Origin: Candidatus Mediterraneibacter merdipullorum
Lineage (GTDB): Bacteria; Bacillota; Clostridia; Lachnospirales; Lachnospiraceae
Assembly (NCBI GenBank): GCA_019117125.1
Contig: DXAL01000017.1
Span: forward strand, 51,202 to 115,201
Length of the DNA: 64,000 bases
Direction: 5' to 3'
The translations under genes and the position numbers were made by a program. Positions 35,778 through 44,924 of this stretch are shown piece after piece (the first letter of the stretch is position 1; each line of letters opens with the position of its first letter). The notes below the pieces were generated by a model. That model saw only the letters and a list, made by a program, of their open reading frames with translations. It ran no database searches and was not told the DNA's origin.

Positions 35778-36179
35778 TCACTCCCTGTTTCCGTCTTTGT
35801 CTTTCTCTCTGTCTTTGTCTCTGTCGCCGTCTGTTTTGTTGTCTTTGTCTTTCTCTGTATCTCTGTCCGCGTCTTTCTGCGGTCCGTCCTCCTCTGTCAG
35901 CTCGTCGGCGGCATGGTCTACGCCTTCTGCCGCGTCGTCCGTCACATCTTCCACGCCGTCCGCAATGTCGTCGGTCACGTCTTCCACACCGTCTGTCACA
36001 TCGTTCACCGCGTCGTCGAGCAGTCCGTCTCCTTTTCCATCCTCATGTCCGTCCTGCTTTCCGTCCTGCACAGACTGGTCCGCACCATTGTCTGCGTCGT
36101 CGCGGCCTGCGCATGCCGCTGTCCCGGTCAGGACAAAGGCGCAGGTCAGGAGCACCAGGAGTTTTTTCATTCTTTTCAT
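35778..36179 (-). CDS. Small, highly charged lipoprotein with DVTDDxADGVE repeats
   Basis: A 133-residue predicted lipoprotein. The signal is KKLLVLLTCAFVLTGTAACA with a lipobox Cys at about residue 23. The mature part is almost entirely Asp/Glu/Lys: 11-residue-like repeats NDVTDGVEDVTDDIADGVED around 58-85, likely amphipathic or coiled-coil, then a KDKDNKTDGDRDKDREKDKD tail. No catalytic motif is seen. The ATG at 36179 has GGGAGAGG upstream, so the gene is probably real. It stands between the sigma factor gene and hisA. Function unknown; cation binding or cell-envelope spacing are guesses. The composition mimics coding potential on the other strand. Confidence 0.7.
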   Translation of the reverse strand: MKRMKKLLVLLTCAFVLTGTAACAGRDDADNGADQSVQDGKQDGHEDGKGDGLLDDAVNDVTDGVEDVTDDIADGVEDVTDDAAEGVDHAADELTEEDGPQKDADRDTEKDKDNKTDGDRDKDREKDKDGNRE

Positions 36180-36283
36180 GATAGCCTCTCCCTTTCCATA
36201 AATATTGTCGCACTTCTACTATCTGCACATTTTCCTGATTTATGCACCGGGAGGCTCATTTTTTTATTTTTTGCCGGGATTTT

Positions 36284-37117
36284 CTATTCCGCGCTCTTTC
36301 GCAGCTTCTCCATCGCCCTCGCCTCGATCTGGCGCACCCGTTCCCGGGTCACGCCGAGCTTCGCGCCGATTTCCTCCAGCGTGTGCGCTTTTGTGCCGTC
36401 CAGTCCGTACCGGAGCCGGATGACTTCCCGCTCTCTGTCGCCAAGCTGCTCTAAAAGCTCCTGCACTTCTTCCCGCTCCACGAGCTGGGTCATGGCTTCC
36501 TCCGGCGTCGTCCCGGAGCGGTCCTCCACCATGTCCCCGAGGCTGTCCTCTCCGTCCTCGCCGACGGGAGTCTCCAGGGAGACCGGGCTCTGAAGGTAGT
36601 GGATGATATCCCTGACTTCCTCTTCCGTCTTATCTTTGAGCTTCTCCGCGATCTCCGCCGGTGTGGCGTCCCGCCCGAGGGTCTGCTGCAGTTCTCTTGC
36701 GGCTTTCTGCACCCGCTTCATGTTTTCCGCCACGTGCACCGGGACGCGTATCTCGCGGGACTGCTGGTCAATAGCCCTCTGCATCGCCTCTTTGATCCAC
36801 CACGCCGCATAGGTGGAAAAGCGGTTCTCTTTCGTGTGGTCGTACTTCTGCGCCGCGTGCATCAGCCCCATATTGCCCTCCTGTATCAGGTCCATCAGGG
36901 GAACGCCCCGCCCTGTGAAATGCTTCGCAAGGGATACCACCAGCCGCAGGTTCGCTTCGGAAAGCCTGCGTCTCGCCTCTTCGTCCCCGGCGGCGCTCTT
37001 CTCACCCAGGCGCCGTTCCTCCTCCTCGCTCAGGAGGGGAATCTGACCGATCTCATTCAGATAAATCTGAAGAGGTCCTGACATTTCTTCTGTCTGTTCC
37101 TGCTGTCTTTTTTCCAT
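36284..37117 (-). CDS. RpoD-like sigma-70 factor without region 1.1 (group 2 type)
   Basis: A 277-residue primary-type sigma factor. It starts at region 1.2 (SGPLQIYLNEIGQIPLLSEE). Region 2 has NLRLVVSLAKHFTGRGVPLM, DLIQEGNMGLMHAAQKYDH and the promoter-melting and -10 helix RFSTYAAWWIKEAMQRAIDQ. Region 3 is GRDATPAEIAEKLKDKTEEE. Region 4 has LGDREREVIRLRYGLDGTKA and helix-turn-helix IGAKLGVTRERVRQIEARAM. Region 1.1 is absent, and the size fits a second sigma-A-like factor. A GTG at 37129 is an alternative start; the ATG at 37117 is better placed after AAGGTG. It follows fbp by 17 bp and so is likely co-transcribed with it. Confidence 0.88.
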   Translation of the reverse strand: MEKRQQEQTEEMSGPLQIYLNEIGQIPLLSEEEERRLGEKSAAGDEEARRRLSEANLRLVVSLAKHFTGRGVPLMDLIQEGNMGLMHAAQKYDHTKENRFSTYAAWWIKEAMQRAIDQQSREIRVPVHVAENMKRVQKAARELQQTLGRDATPAEIAEKLKDKTEEEVRDIIHYLQSPVSLETPVGEDGEDSLGDMVEDRSGTTPEEAMTQLVEREEVQELLEQLGDREREVIRLRYGLDGTKAHTLEEIGAKLGVTRERVRQIEARAMEKLRKSAE

Positions 37118-37134
37118 GTCCAACTGCACCTTTT

Positions 37135-39087
37135 CTATAATTTCTCGATAATCTCGCCGTTCCTGTATGCGCTCAGGAGCTGTTCCAGGTCGCTGATCTG
37201 CTCTTTGAGCTCTGTGCCGTTGTCCGTATCCCCCACGAGGATGCGGTCGTGCGCCCGCTGGACGACGGTAATCTCCGAGTGGATGTCGATCTCGTTTTCA
37301 ATGGCTTCCTCCGTAGATTCAAAAGGCTCGTGGGCAACGAGGAGGAGTCCGTATGAATTGTAGATGAGCGTGTATCCCGCAATGCCTGTCTGCTTCTGGT
37401 AAGCCTTGGAAAACCCTCCGTCGATGACCATGACCTTGCCGCCGCATTTGATGGGGCTCTCGCCGTCTTTGCGCTTGACCGGCACATGACCGTTTACGAT
37501 ATGGCTGCAGGACGGGTCCAGCCCGAACTCCTTCATAATCGCATCGATGACATCCTCATTTTCTATGTAGGAATAATAAGGATTCTTCTGTTCCGTGTGG
37601 GTCTCTTTCTCCGCAATGAAATACCGCTCAAAAGTCGCCATCTTGTTTTTCCCGAACAGCGGGGAATCCGGATGGAGCCAGATATACCACATGATATCCT
37701 TCCCGTCCTCCCGCTCTTTCTCATCCAGTGCGAAGAAGCCTTTCCTCACATAGGAATCCAGTGTGTCGTACAGCTTCCTGCCGTGGTATTTCTTTCCGTA
37801 GACTTCCGTCTTCTTGAGGCTTCCGTCCTCCGAGAGGGGCACGCAGCCGTGATAGAGCAGGTTGCCGTTGTAGACTTTGTACAGCCCGCCCTTTGCCAGC
37901 AGGAAGCGCATGTGTGCCTGGAGTTTCTCACAGCCGAGGAACGCTTTTTCCAGGCGTTCCATGATTTCTTCCTCCTCGGCGGTGAGTGCATAGGGGTCCT
38001 TCGGGTCCACGGTCGGGAAATTCGTATCCAGAAGCCGGTATTCTTTTCCGTCCAGCACGATGGTCCCCTTCTCAAAGTCAATGCGGTGCAGCAGCGCCCG
38101 GTCTTCCAGGTGGAAGGATTTCTGCCTCGCGATGATCTGCCCCTCCACCTTGAACTGGAGGATGGATATCGCCTTGTGGATGCGCAGGTTCATCTGCATT
38201 TCCTCGGAATCCGGCCGCTCCGGCGCCTTGAGCTTAAAGCAGGCGCAGGGATCGTCCCGGTACACCTTCAGCGCGAAGGTCGCCAGGGGAAGGAGATTGA
38301 TGCCGTACCCTTCCTCCAGGATGTCCAGATTGCCGTAGCGGGCGCAGATGCGTATCACATTTGCGATGCAGCCCCTCTGCCCTGCCGCTGCGCCCATCCA
38401 GAGCACATCGTGATTGCCCCACTGGATGTCCAGGGAGTGATAGGTCATCAGCTTGTCCATGATAATGTGGGGACCCGGTCCCCGGTCGTAGATATCCCCC
38501 ACGATGTGGAGATGGTCCACCACGAGCCGCTGGATGAGTTCGGAGATGGCGACGATGAAGTCCTCCGCCCTCCCGATCCGGATGATGGTGGATATGATTT
38601 CATTATAGTAGGATTCCTTGTCGCTGACTTCCGCCTTCTCCGTGATGAGTTCTTCAATCACATAGGCGAAATCCTTCGGCAGCGCCTTGCGCACTTTGGA
38701 CCTGGTATATTTGCTCGCCGCCCGCTTGCTCACCTCGATCAGGAGATACAGGTGGACGCGGTACCAGTCGTCCATGTTCGGCTCGGTCTTCTTTATCATG
38801 TCCATCCGCTGCTTCGGATAGTAGATGAGCGTCGCCAGCGATTTCTTGTCCCGGATGCTCATCGTATTGCCGTATACATCGTCTATCTTGCGCCTGACCG
38901 AACCGGAACCGTTTTTCAGCACATGGGAAAATGCCTCGTACTCCCCGTGCACATCCGTCAGGAAATGTTCCGTCCCTTTCGGCAGGTTCAGGATAGACTG
39001 CAGGTTGATGATTTCCGTCGACGCGGACGCTATGGTCGGATACAGATCCGACAGCCGCTCGAGATACCTTGTTTCCAGATTTTTCAT
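37135..39087 (-). CDS. fbp: Fructose-1,6-bisphosphatase, class III
   Basis: A 650-residue class III (Firmicutes) FBPase, the gluconeogenic step from fructose-1,6-bisphosphate to fructose-6-phosphate. It is a metallophosphoesterase: [20 protein letters not shown] (metal site), [20 protein letters not shown] and [20 protein letters not shown] carry the metal ligands, and [20 protein letters not shown] the later His. Length and N-terminus [18 protein letters not shown] are typical. GGAGGA lies six bases before the ATG. It is followed by the RpoD-like sigma factor gene. It fits a sugar- and amino-acid-using anaerobe. Confidence 0.96.
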   Translation of the reverse strand: MKNLETRYLERLSDLYPTIASASTEIINLQSILNLPKGTEHFLTDVHGEYEAFSHVLKNGSGSVRRKIDDVYGNTMSIRDKKSLATLIYYPKQRMDMIKKTEPNMDDWYRVHLYLLIEVSKRAASKYTRSKVRKALPKDFAYVIEELITEKAEVSDKESYYNEIISTIIRIGRAEDFIVAISELIQRLVVDHLHIVGDIYDRGPGPHIIMDKLMTYHSLDIQWGNHDVLWMGAAAGQRGCIANVIRICARYGNLDILEEGYGINLLPLATFALKVYRDDPCACFKLKAPERPDSEEMQMNLRIHKAISILQFKVEGQIIARQKSFHLEDRALLHRIDFEKGTIVLDGKEYRLLDTNFPTVDPKDPYALTAEEEEIMERLEKAFLGCEKLQAHMRFLLAKGGLYKVYNGNLLYHGCVPLSEDGSLKKTEVYGKKYHGRKLYDTLDSYVRKGFFALDEKEREDGKDIMWYIWLHPDSPLFGKNKMATFERYFIAEKETHTEQKNPYYSYIENEDVIDAIMKEFGLDPSCSHIVNGHVPVKRKDGESPIKCGGKVMVIDGGFSKAYQKQTGIAGYTLIYNSYGLLLVAHEPFESTEEAIENEIDIHSEITVVQRAHDRILVGDTDNGTELKEQISDLEQLLSAYRNGEIIEKL

Positions 39088-39123
39088 AATCTTCCTCCCA
39101 GACTTTTCTGCAGGCGCCTTTGC

Positions 39124-39882
39124 CTACAGCCCGACTACGTCTCCCATATCGTACATCCCCGCGCTCTTCCCTGCCAGATACTTGCCGGCCTCCACCGCGC
39201 CTTTGGCGAACACGCTCCTGGAATATGCGGTGTGCGTGAACTCGATGACCTCGTCCGGTCCGGCGAAGATGACTTCATGGTTCCCGACAATGGTTCCGCC
39301 GCGCACAGCCGAGATGCCAATCTCCATCGGATCCCTCTTCCGGCGCACCTGGCTTCGGTCATACACGTAGTGGTACGCCCCGTCCATCGCCTCATTGATG
39401 GAATCCGCCAGGGCGAGGGCGGTCCCGCTGGGAGCGTCCAGCTTCTGGTTGTGGTGGCGTTCCACGATCTCCATGTCATACCCGGCGCCCGCCAGCACTT
39501 TCGCCGCATCTTTGATGAGTTTTAAAAGCAGGTTGATGCCAAGGGACATGTTCGCCGACCGGAGTACGGCAATCTTCCGGGATGCCTCCTCCACCTTTTC
39601 AAGCTGGTCTTCGCTGAGCCCTGTCGTACAAAGAACTACCGGGAGTCCCTTCTCCACACAGTAGTCCATGAGGTCGTCGACGGCTGCCGCCGTGGAGAAA
39701 TCCACCACCACGTCCGCCTCCGCATCACAGCTTGTGATGGAGTCAAATACCGGATAATCGTTTGGCACTGCCGTATAGGCGTCCACCCCTGCTGCGATGA
39801 CCGCGTTCTCATCTCCCCGGACGATTTCCGTGATCATCCGTCCCATTTTCCCGTTGCATCCATGTAAGATAAACCTGACCAT
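39124..39882 (-). CDS. dapB: 4-hydroxy-tetrahydrodipicolinate reductase
   Basis: DapB reduces 4-hydroxy-tetrahydrodipicolinate in the lysine/diaminopimelate pathway. The 252-residue protein has the NAD(P) loop FILHGCNGKMGRMITEIVRG, the VVDFSTAAAVDDLMDYC segment, CTTGLSEDQLEKVEEAS, and the substrate motif EIVERHHNQKLDAPSGTALA. Spore-formers need this pathway both for the wall and for dipicolinate. The ATG at 39882 has AGGAGGGA upstream; the frame is open upstream to 39981 without a ribosome binding site. The usual partner dapA is not adjacent. It lies 36 bp upstream of fbp. Confidence 0.95.
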   Translation of the reverse strand: MVRFILHGCNGKMGRMITEIVRGDENAVIAAGVDAYTAVPNDYPVFDSITSCDAEADVVVDFSTAAAVDDLMDYCVEKGLPVVLCTTGLSEDQLEKVEEASRKIAVLRSANMSLGINLLLKLIKDAAKVLAGAGYDMEIVERHHNQKLDAPSGTALALADSINEAMDGAYHYVYDRSQVRRKRDPMEIGISAVRGGTIVGNHEVIFAGPDEVIEFTHTAYSRSVFAKGAVEAGKYLAGKSAGMYDMGDVVGL

Positions 39883-39956
39883 GTTCTCCCTCCTGTATCC
39901 TAATCTATCCTGAATATCGTCAGCAAAATCTTCCAAAAAAACAGATTGCCGCATAT

Positions 39957-40005
39957 AAAAAGGATACCATATCTGAGACACAACCTCAATATATGATATC
40001 CTTTT
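39957..40005 (-). terminator. Long hairpin downstream of the SSB-like gene
   Basis: AAAAGGATACCATAT pairs with ATATGATATCCTTTT, one mismatch near the centre, with an inner TGAG/CTCA pair; T-runs occur on both sides. It can end the SSB-like gene transcript (minus strand). A second, weaker inverted repeat (GGATTT..TGC with GCA..AAATCC) lies at 40040-40063. Confidence 0.7.
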
Positions 40006-40117
40006 AACAAACCAGTTCAGCCATCTGTTGACAGGAGACGGATTTATGCTTGCATAAAAATCCGGCGACTGGCAGGCAGATGAGTTGAGCGCCAGATCAT
40101 GAGCAAAGAAGCGGCGC

Positions 40118-40747
40118 TCACTCCCCGATGCACTCCAGCTTGCTCACCGACACTTCGTATGCCGTCCGCGTCTCAGTCTCGGTCTCTGACAGTTTCTTTA
40201 CATATTCCCTGCTCTGGATGCGCCCCAGTATCCGGACATGTTCCCCGACTTCAAATCCGGACGCATACCTGGCGTTCCTGCCCCAGCAGATACAGGGGAT
40301 GTAATCCGACTTGCCGTACGGCCGGTTCACCGCCAGCAGAAGGTCCGCAATCTCTCTTCCGAGCGGGGTCTTGCGGTACACCGGGCGCTTGCACATATAG
40401 CCTTCCAGCAGGATATGATTGGTCCTCGCCCCGTCCGGCTCCTCCTCCACAAACTCAATCTCCCGGGCAAACACGGACAGGACCAGCCTGTTCTTCTGCT
40501 CCTCATGGCGGTTGTAGGAGCGGAACTGCCCGGTCACCATGATGCACCGCCCCGTATAGTCCTCCCGGACATCGAGCAGGCGCTCCGACACCATCACCGG
40601 AATCCTGTCATTTGAACTGCTCAGTCTCCGCACGAGGAGGTCCATCATATAGAACCCCTCCCCGAACACTTCGTGGCTGTATGTAAAACCGGACACCACG
40701 GTTCCTATGACTGTTACCTGATTGTTCTCAATAATCTTATCTGACAT
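40118..40747 (-). CDS. Single-stranded DNA-binding-like protein with two OB folds
   Basis: A 209-residue protein that appears to have two OB domains in tandem: about 8-97 (NQVTVIGTVVSGFTYSHEVF to RLVLSVFAREIEFVEEE) and about 108-207 (NHILLEGYMCKRPVYRKTPL, YIPCICWGRNARYASGFEVG, VRILGRIQSREYVKKLSE). The second matches SSB/PriB-like OB folds well, and the first is a divergent copy. Classic SSB has one OB fold and an acidic DDDLPF tail; here the end is KLECIGE, so it is probably not the main replicative SSB. Its role may be a specialised ssDNA or primosome function. It is divergent from typA, with a hairpin terminator downstream. Confidence 0.82.
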   Translation of the reverse strand: MSDKIIENNQVTVIGTVVSGFTYSHEVFGEGFYMMDLLVRRLSSSNDRIPVMVSERLLDVREDYTGRCIMVTGQFRSYNRHEEQKNRLVLSVFAREIEFVEEEPDGARTNHILLEGYMCKRPVYRKTPLGREIADLLLAVNRPYGKSDYIPCICWGRNARYASGFEVGEHVRILGRIQSREYVKKLSETETETRTAYEVSVSKLECIGE

Positions 40748-40870
40748 AATCTGTAGTTCTCCCTTCCTCTTCCTGGTATTTTTGAGTCAATACTAAATCT
40801 ATGAAAGGATACCGCCCTTTAGAACTCCGGGTACAGGAAAACCGTTCGACAGATTTCTCCGGATTGCATG

Positions 40871-40898
40871 TTGTAAATTGCAGATTTTGTGATAAAAT
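40871..40898 (+). promoter_or_regulatory. Predicted typA promoter
   Basis: -35 TTGTAA (40871-40876), 16-bp spacer, -10 TAAAAT (40893-40898), 50 bp before the ATG. Confidence 0.5.
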
Positions 40899-40948
40899 AA
40901 AAAAGTTGCAGAAATCATGTAAATAAGGAAAGAAAGAGTGCGAACCAT

Positions 40949-42781
40949 ATGAAGATAAAACGTGAAGATGTAAGAAACATTGCCATCATCGCTCATGTCG
41001 ACCACGGGAAGACCACCCTTGTCGACGAGCTCTTAAAACAGAGCGGCGTATTCCGCGAGAACCAGGAAGTGGCGGAACGCGTCATGGATTCCAACGACAT
41101 TGAACGGGAAAGAGGCATCACCATCCTCTCCAAAAACACCGCCGTGCACTACAACGGCGTGAAGATTAATATCATTGACACCCCGGGGCACGCGGACTTC
41201 GGCGGCGAAGTGGAGCGCGTGCTCAAGATGGTCAACGGCGTCATCCTGGTGGTGGACGCATTTGAGGGCGCCATGCCCCAGACAAAATTCGTCCTCCGGA
41301 AAGCCCTGGACTTAAGCCTTCCGGTCATCGTCTGCATCAACAAGATCGACCGTCCGGAAGCGCGCCCCGAGGAAGTCATCGACGAAGTGCTGGAACTCTT
41401 CATCGACCTGGGTGCGTCCGACGACCAGCTGGAGTGCCCCTTTGTCTACGCGTCCGCAAAGAACGGCGTGGCAGTCCTCGACCTGACAGACGAGGAAGTG
41501 GACATGAAGCCCCTCTTTGAGACGATACTGGACTACATCCCGGCTCCGGAAGGCGACCCGGAAGCCCCTGCCCAGGCGCTCATCAGCACCATCGACTACA
41601 ACGAATACGTGGGGCGCATCGGCATCGGAAAGGTAGACAACGGCACCATCTCCGTCAACCAGGAGATGGTCCTTGTGAACCACCACGAGCCGGACAAGCA
41701 GAAGAAAGTAAAGATCAGCCGGCTCTACGAGTTCGACGGTCTGGAAAAGGTAGAGGTCAGAGAAGCGGGCATCGGCTCCATTGTTGCCATCTCCGGCATC
41801 CCGGACATTTCCATCGGAGACACCCTGTGCTCCCCGGAAGACCCGACGCCCATCCCCTTCCAGAAGATATCCGAGCCCACCATTGCCATGCAGTTTATCG
41901 TAAACGACAGTCCCTTCGCCGGACAGGAAGGAAAATACGTCACTTCCCGCCATCTCCGGGACCGTCTCTTCCGGGAGCTCAATACGGATGTGAGCCTGCG
42001 CGTGGAAGAGATGGACAACACGGACAGCTTTAAAGTGTCCGGGCGCGGCGAGCTGCACCTCTCGGTCCTCATCGAGAACATGCGCCGGGAAGGCTATGAG
42101 TTCGCCGTGAGCAAGGCGGAAGTCCTCTATCACACCGATGAGAACGGAAAGAAACTGGAGCCTATGGAGACCGCGTACATCGACGTGCCGGACGAGTTCA
42201 CCGGCGTCGTCATCGAAAAGCTCGGCCAGCGCAAAGGGGAACTCCAGAACATGGGCTCCATCGGCGGCGGGTACACCCGGCTGGAATTCTCCATCCCCTC
42301 CCGCGGGCTCATCGGCTACCGGGGCGAATTCCTGACCGACACGAAAGGAAACGGCATCATCAATACAAGTTTCGACGGATACGCGCCCTACAAAGGGGAC
42401 ATCCAGTACCGCAAGCAGGGCTCCCTCATCGCGTTTGAGACCGGGGAAGCCGTCACTTACGGATTGTACAGCGCCCAGGAGCGTGGTACACTGTTTATAG
42501 CTCCCGGCGAACGGGTCTATGCCGGCATGGTCGTCGGACAGAACGCAAAGACCGAGGACATCGAGCTCAATGTGTGCAAGACCAAGCACCTGACCAACAC
42601 CCGTTCCTCCAGCGCCGATGAAGCGCTGCGGCTCACACCGCCCCGCATCCTGAGCCTGGAGCAGGCGCTGGATTTCATCGACACGGACGAACTCCTGGAA
42701 GTGACGCCGGAGTCCCTGCGCATCCGCAAGAAGATACTGGACCCCAGACTGCGCAAACGCAGCGCCATGAAACAGCAGTAA
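40949..42781 (+). CDS. typA: Translational GTPase TypA/BipA
   Basis: A ribosome-associated GTPase of 610 residues, involved in 50S assembly and stress adaptation. G1 is [20 protein letters not shown], switch [17 protein letters not shown]3 [20 protein letters not shown] and G4 [19 protein letters not shown]-like domains III and V and the BipA-specific C-terminal domain ([20 protein letters not shown]) complete the usual length. It leads a plus-strand group with psiE-like and hpf; the gap to the next gene is 64 bp. Confidence 0.97.
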   Translation: MKIKREDVRNIAIIAHVDHGKTTLVDELLKQSGVFRENQEVAERVMDSNDIERERGITILSKNTAVHYNGVKINIIDTPGHADFGGEVERVLKMVNGVILVVDAFEGAMPQTKFVLRKALDLSLPVIVCINKIDRPEARPEEVIDEVLELFIDLGASDDQLECPFVYASAKNGVAVLDLTDEEVDMKPLFETILDYIPAPEGDPEAPAQALISTIDYNEYVGRIGIGKVDNGTISVNQEMVLVNHHEPDKQKKVKISRLYEFDGLEKVEVREAGIGSIVAISGIPDISIGDTLCSPEDPTPIPFQKISEPTIAMQFIVNDSPFAGQEGKYVTSRHLRDRLFRELNTDVSLRVEEMDNTDSFKVSGRGELHLSVLIENMRREGYEFAVSKAEVLYHTDENGKKLEPMETAYIDVPDEFTGVVIEKLGQRKGELQNMGSIGGGYTRLEFSIPSRGLIGYRGEFLTDTKGNGIINTSFDGYAPYKGDIQYRKQGSLIAFETGEAVTYGLYSAQERGTLFIAPGERVYAGMVVGQNAKTEDIELNVCKTKHLTNTRSSSADEALRLTPPRILSLEQALDFIDTDELLEVTPESLRIRKKILDPRLRKRSAMKQQ

Positions 42782-42845
42782 TCGAAAAATACCGTAACAA
42801 AAAAGCAGCACGAATCAAAAGAATCCGAAGAAAGGGAGGCAGCCC

Positions 42846-43253
42846 ATGGAGAAATACGCACAGATTTTCCTGAAAAAAATCACAAAGGTGATGGAGTTCA
42901 TCATCGCAGTCCTGCTCGCCTGCGGCATCATTATCATGATATTCCAGCTCATCCTGTCCATCGGGAAGCTGCCGGATCTGAACACCTACCCGAACTATGA
43001 CGACCTGCTCACCTCCTGCTTCAACCTCATCATCGGCGTGGAGCTCATCCGCATGCTGTATCTGCACACGCCTGCCACGGTCTTTGAAGTGCTGCTCTTC
43101 GCCATCGCCCGGCAGATCATCATCGACCACGGCTCCCCGCTGAGCAGCCTCATCGGCGTGGTCGCCATCGCCATCCTGTTTGCCATCCGGAAATACCTGT
43201 TCAGCCCCTTTGACAAAAAGGAAGAGCCGAAAGCCCCGGAGGAATCCGAATAA
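42846..43253 (+). CDS. PsiE-like small membrane protein
   Basis: A 135-residue integral membrane protein with about four predicted helices: VMEFIIAVLLACGIIIMIFQ, LLTSCFNLIIGVELIRMLYL, TPATVFEVLLFAIARQIIID and LIGVVAIAILFAIRKYLF. Layout and the ELIRMLYLHTPATVFEVLLF segment resemble the phosphate-starvation-inducible PsiE family. Its biochemical function is unknown. The C-terminus is charged (KKEEPKAPEESE). GGGAGG precedes the ATG. It lies between typA and hpf. Confidence 0.75.
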   Translation: MEKYAQIFLKKITKVMEFIIAVLLACGIIIMIFQLILSIGKLPDLNTYPNYDDLLTSCFNLIIGVELIRMLYLHTPATVFEVLLFAIARQIIIDHGSPLSSLIGVVAIAILFAIRKYLFSPFDKKEEPKAPEESE

Positions 43254-43327
43254 GGAAATGCCGGAGAAAAAACAGGAAAAAATTATGCCCTTCCGGGTGA
43301 TTCATCCTATACAACCATACTGTTCCA

Positions 43328-43336
43328 TGTTATAAT
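43328..43336 (+). promoter_or_regulatory. Extended -10 promoter of hpf
   Basis: TGTTATAAT (TG at 43328-43329, TATAAT at 43331-43336), an extended -10 element with no clear -35. It is 70 bp before the hpf start, giving hpf its own transcript. Confidence 0.6.
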
Positions 43337-43405
43337 ATTTTCATAATACATACACATATTTCACACATGTTTATGTAAAATATGACCAAAAAGGAGTTGA
43401 ACAGT

Positions 43406-43963
43406 ATGAATTTTATCATCAGCGGAAAAAACATTGAAGTAACGGCAGGACTCAAAGATGCAATCGAACAGAAACTGGGTAAACTTGAAAGGTACTTCAC
43501 TCCTGAAACAGAAATCATCGTAACGCTCAGCGTGGAGAAGGGCAGACAGAAGATCGAGGTGACCATCCCGGTCCGCGGAAGCCTCATCCGCTCCGAGCAG
43601 ACCAGCAGCGACATGTATGTATCCATTGACCTTGTGGAAGAGATCATCGAACGTCAGCTCCGCAAATACAAGAACAAGCTGGTCGCAAAAAGCCAGGGAC
43701 ATCCCACTTCCGCAGCGCCCACGGGCAGCATCCGGAAGGAATTCATCGATTCCGAGGAAGCGTCCCAGGAAGACGACGAGATACGCATCGTGCGCACGAA
43801 GAAATTCGGCATCAAACCCATGTATCCCGAAGACGCATGCCTCCAGATGGAGCTGCTCGGGCACAGCTTCTTCGTCTTCTCCAACGCGGAGACCGACGAA
43901 GTCAATGTGGTATATAAGAGAAAGGACGGCTCCTTCGGACTGATTGAACCGGAATTTTCATAA
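43406..43963 (+). CDS. hpf: Long-form ribosome hibernation promoting factor
   Basis: HPF binds the 30S decoding region and forms 100S ribosome dimers in stationary phase. The 185-residue protein has the N-terminal HPF/RaiA domain (NFIISGKNIEVTAGLKDAIE to about 100), a linker rich in Ser/Thr/Glu, and the C-terminal dimerisation domain of long HPF (RIVRTKKFGIKPMYPEDACL, FFVFSNAETDEVNVVYKRKD). The ATG at 43406 has AAGGAG nine bases upstream; the frame opens at 43382 without one. It ends in a strong terminator at 43991-44024. Confidence 0.95.
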   Translation: MNFIISGKNIEVTAGLKDAIEQKLGKLERYFTPETEIIVTLSVEKGRQKIEVTIPVRGSLIRSEQTSSDMYVSIDLVEEIIERQLRKYKNKLVAKSQGHPTSAAPTGSIRKEFIDSEEASQEDDEIRIVRTKKFGIKPMYPEDACLQMELLGHSFFVFSNAETDEVNVVYKRKDGSFGLIEPEFS

Positions 43964-43990
43964 GCCCCGCCCTGTGCGGGTCATGACCGG

Positions 43991-44024
43991 AAAGAGGACG
44001 GGACATCAGTTCCCGTCCTCTTTT
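43991..44024. terminator. Bidirectional terminator between hpf and yigZ-like gene
   Basis: AAAGAGGACGGGA pairs with TCCCGTCCTCTTT around a 7-base loop, with A- and T-runs on the two sides. It serves hpf (plus) and the convergent YigZ-like gene (minus). Confidence 0.9.
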
Positions 44025-44066
44025 CCTGTCCCCGCGCTGCGGCAGCAAAAGTTCGCTTCTGTGCTG

Positions 44067-44723
44067 TCATCTTTTTCTTACTTCATACCCGTCTTCCGTC
44101 TGCGCGAACCAGCACGTCTCCCCATCGTCCAGCACCGCCTGTCCGCTGGTCCCCTCGGTGACCTCTTTTCTAAACGCGGAAAGTTCACGCTCCGGGACAA
44201 GGACCTGCATCTGCACTTTGTCCGTGTAGATGACATCCTCGGTGTAAAGCCCCCGTTGGGCGGTGAGATACTGGAGCTTCCCGAGGACTGTGTAATCGGT
44301 CTCGATGCGAAGCCGCACTCCCGGCACCCGGGTGATGACAGCGCCTCCAAAAAGCGCATCCGCCACCGCCTGGGAATAAGCGCGGACCAGCCCTCCCGTC
44401 CCAAGGAGCGTGCCGCCGAAATACCGGGTCACCACAGCGAACACATTGGTGAGCCCCCGCCCTTTGAGCACCTCCAGAATGGGCTTTCCGGCAGTCCCGG
44501 AAGGCTCACCGTCGTCGGACATCCTTTCGCATGGCGTCCCGGTGCCGATGACGTACGCCCAGCAGTGATGCCTGGCGTCCCAGTATTTCTTCTTTACCGC
44601 TTCCAGCCGGAAGAACGCCTCCTCTTCTGTCTCCACCGGATAAAGCTCTGCAAGGAACCGGGATTTCTTCTCGGTATACTCCCCTTCGCACACCCGGTAT
44701 AACGTCTGATAACTCTCTGCCAT
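44067..44723 (-). CDS. YigZ/IMPACT family protein
   Basis: A 218-residue protein with the UPF0029 N-terminal domain: YTEKKSRFLAELYPVETEEE, DARHHCWAYVIG, RMSDDGEPSGTAGKPILEVL and VFAVVTRYFGGTLLGTGGLV. A C-terminal EF-G-like domain (LGKLQYLTAQRGLYTEDVIY, KVQMQVLVPE) follows. The SDDGEPxGTAGxPxL motif is the family hallmark. Eukaryotic IMPACT modulates Gcn2; the bacterial role is unsettled. AGGAGG lies just before the ATG at 44723. It is monocistronic, divergent from pbp1A. Confidence 0.94.
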   Translation of the reverse strand: MAESYQTLYRVCEGEYTEKKSRFLAELYPVETEEEAFFRLEAVKKKYWDARHHCWAYVIGTGTPCERMSDDGEPSGTAGKPILEVLKGRGLTNVFAVVTRYFGGTLLGTGGLVRAYSQAVADALFGGAVITRVPGVRLRIETDYTVLGKLQYLTAQRGLYTEDVIYTDKVQMQVLVPERELSAFRKEVTEGTSGQAVLDDGETCWFAQTEDGYEVRKR

Positions 44724-44889
44724 GGTCTCCTCCTGTATCTTCTGTAAGACTGACTATACTATACCAGACCGGACGCTTGCGCACAACAGGAAGCGCCCCT
44801 GGAAAACGACCGTTTTTTCCGGAAAAATACTGATTCTTAGAAAAGTATGAAGATTTTATTTTTTCCTTTATTTAAAAGATGATATTTGA

Positions 44890-44895
44890 TATAAT
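44890..44895 (+). promoter_or_regulatory. -10 element of the pbp1A promoter
   Basis: A perfect TATAAT 30 bp before the GTG start, in an AT-rich tract. The -35 at the right distance (TTTATT) is weak. Confidence 0.5.
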
Positions 44896-44924
44896 CATAA
44901 GAGTTGAAAAGGAGGATGTTATTC

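Noticed and set aside
37486..39525. A long plus-strand frame antisense to fbp and dapB (similar ones lie opposite typA and mfd)
   Set aside because: Composition typical of antisense frames in GC-rich genes; the opposing genes are certain.
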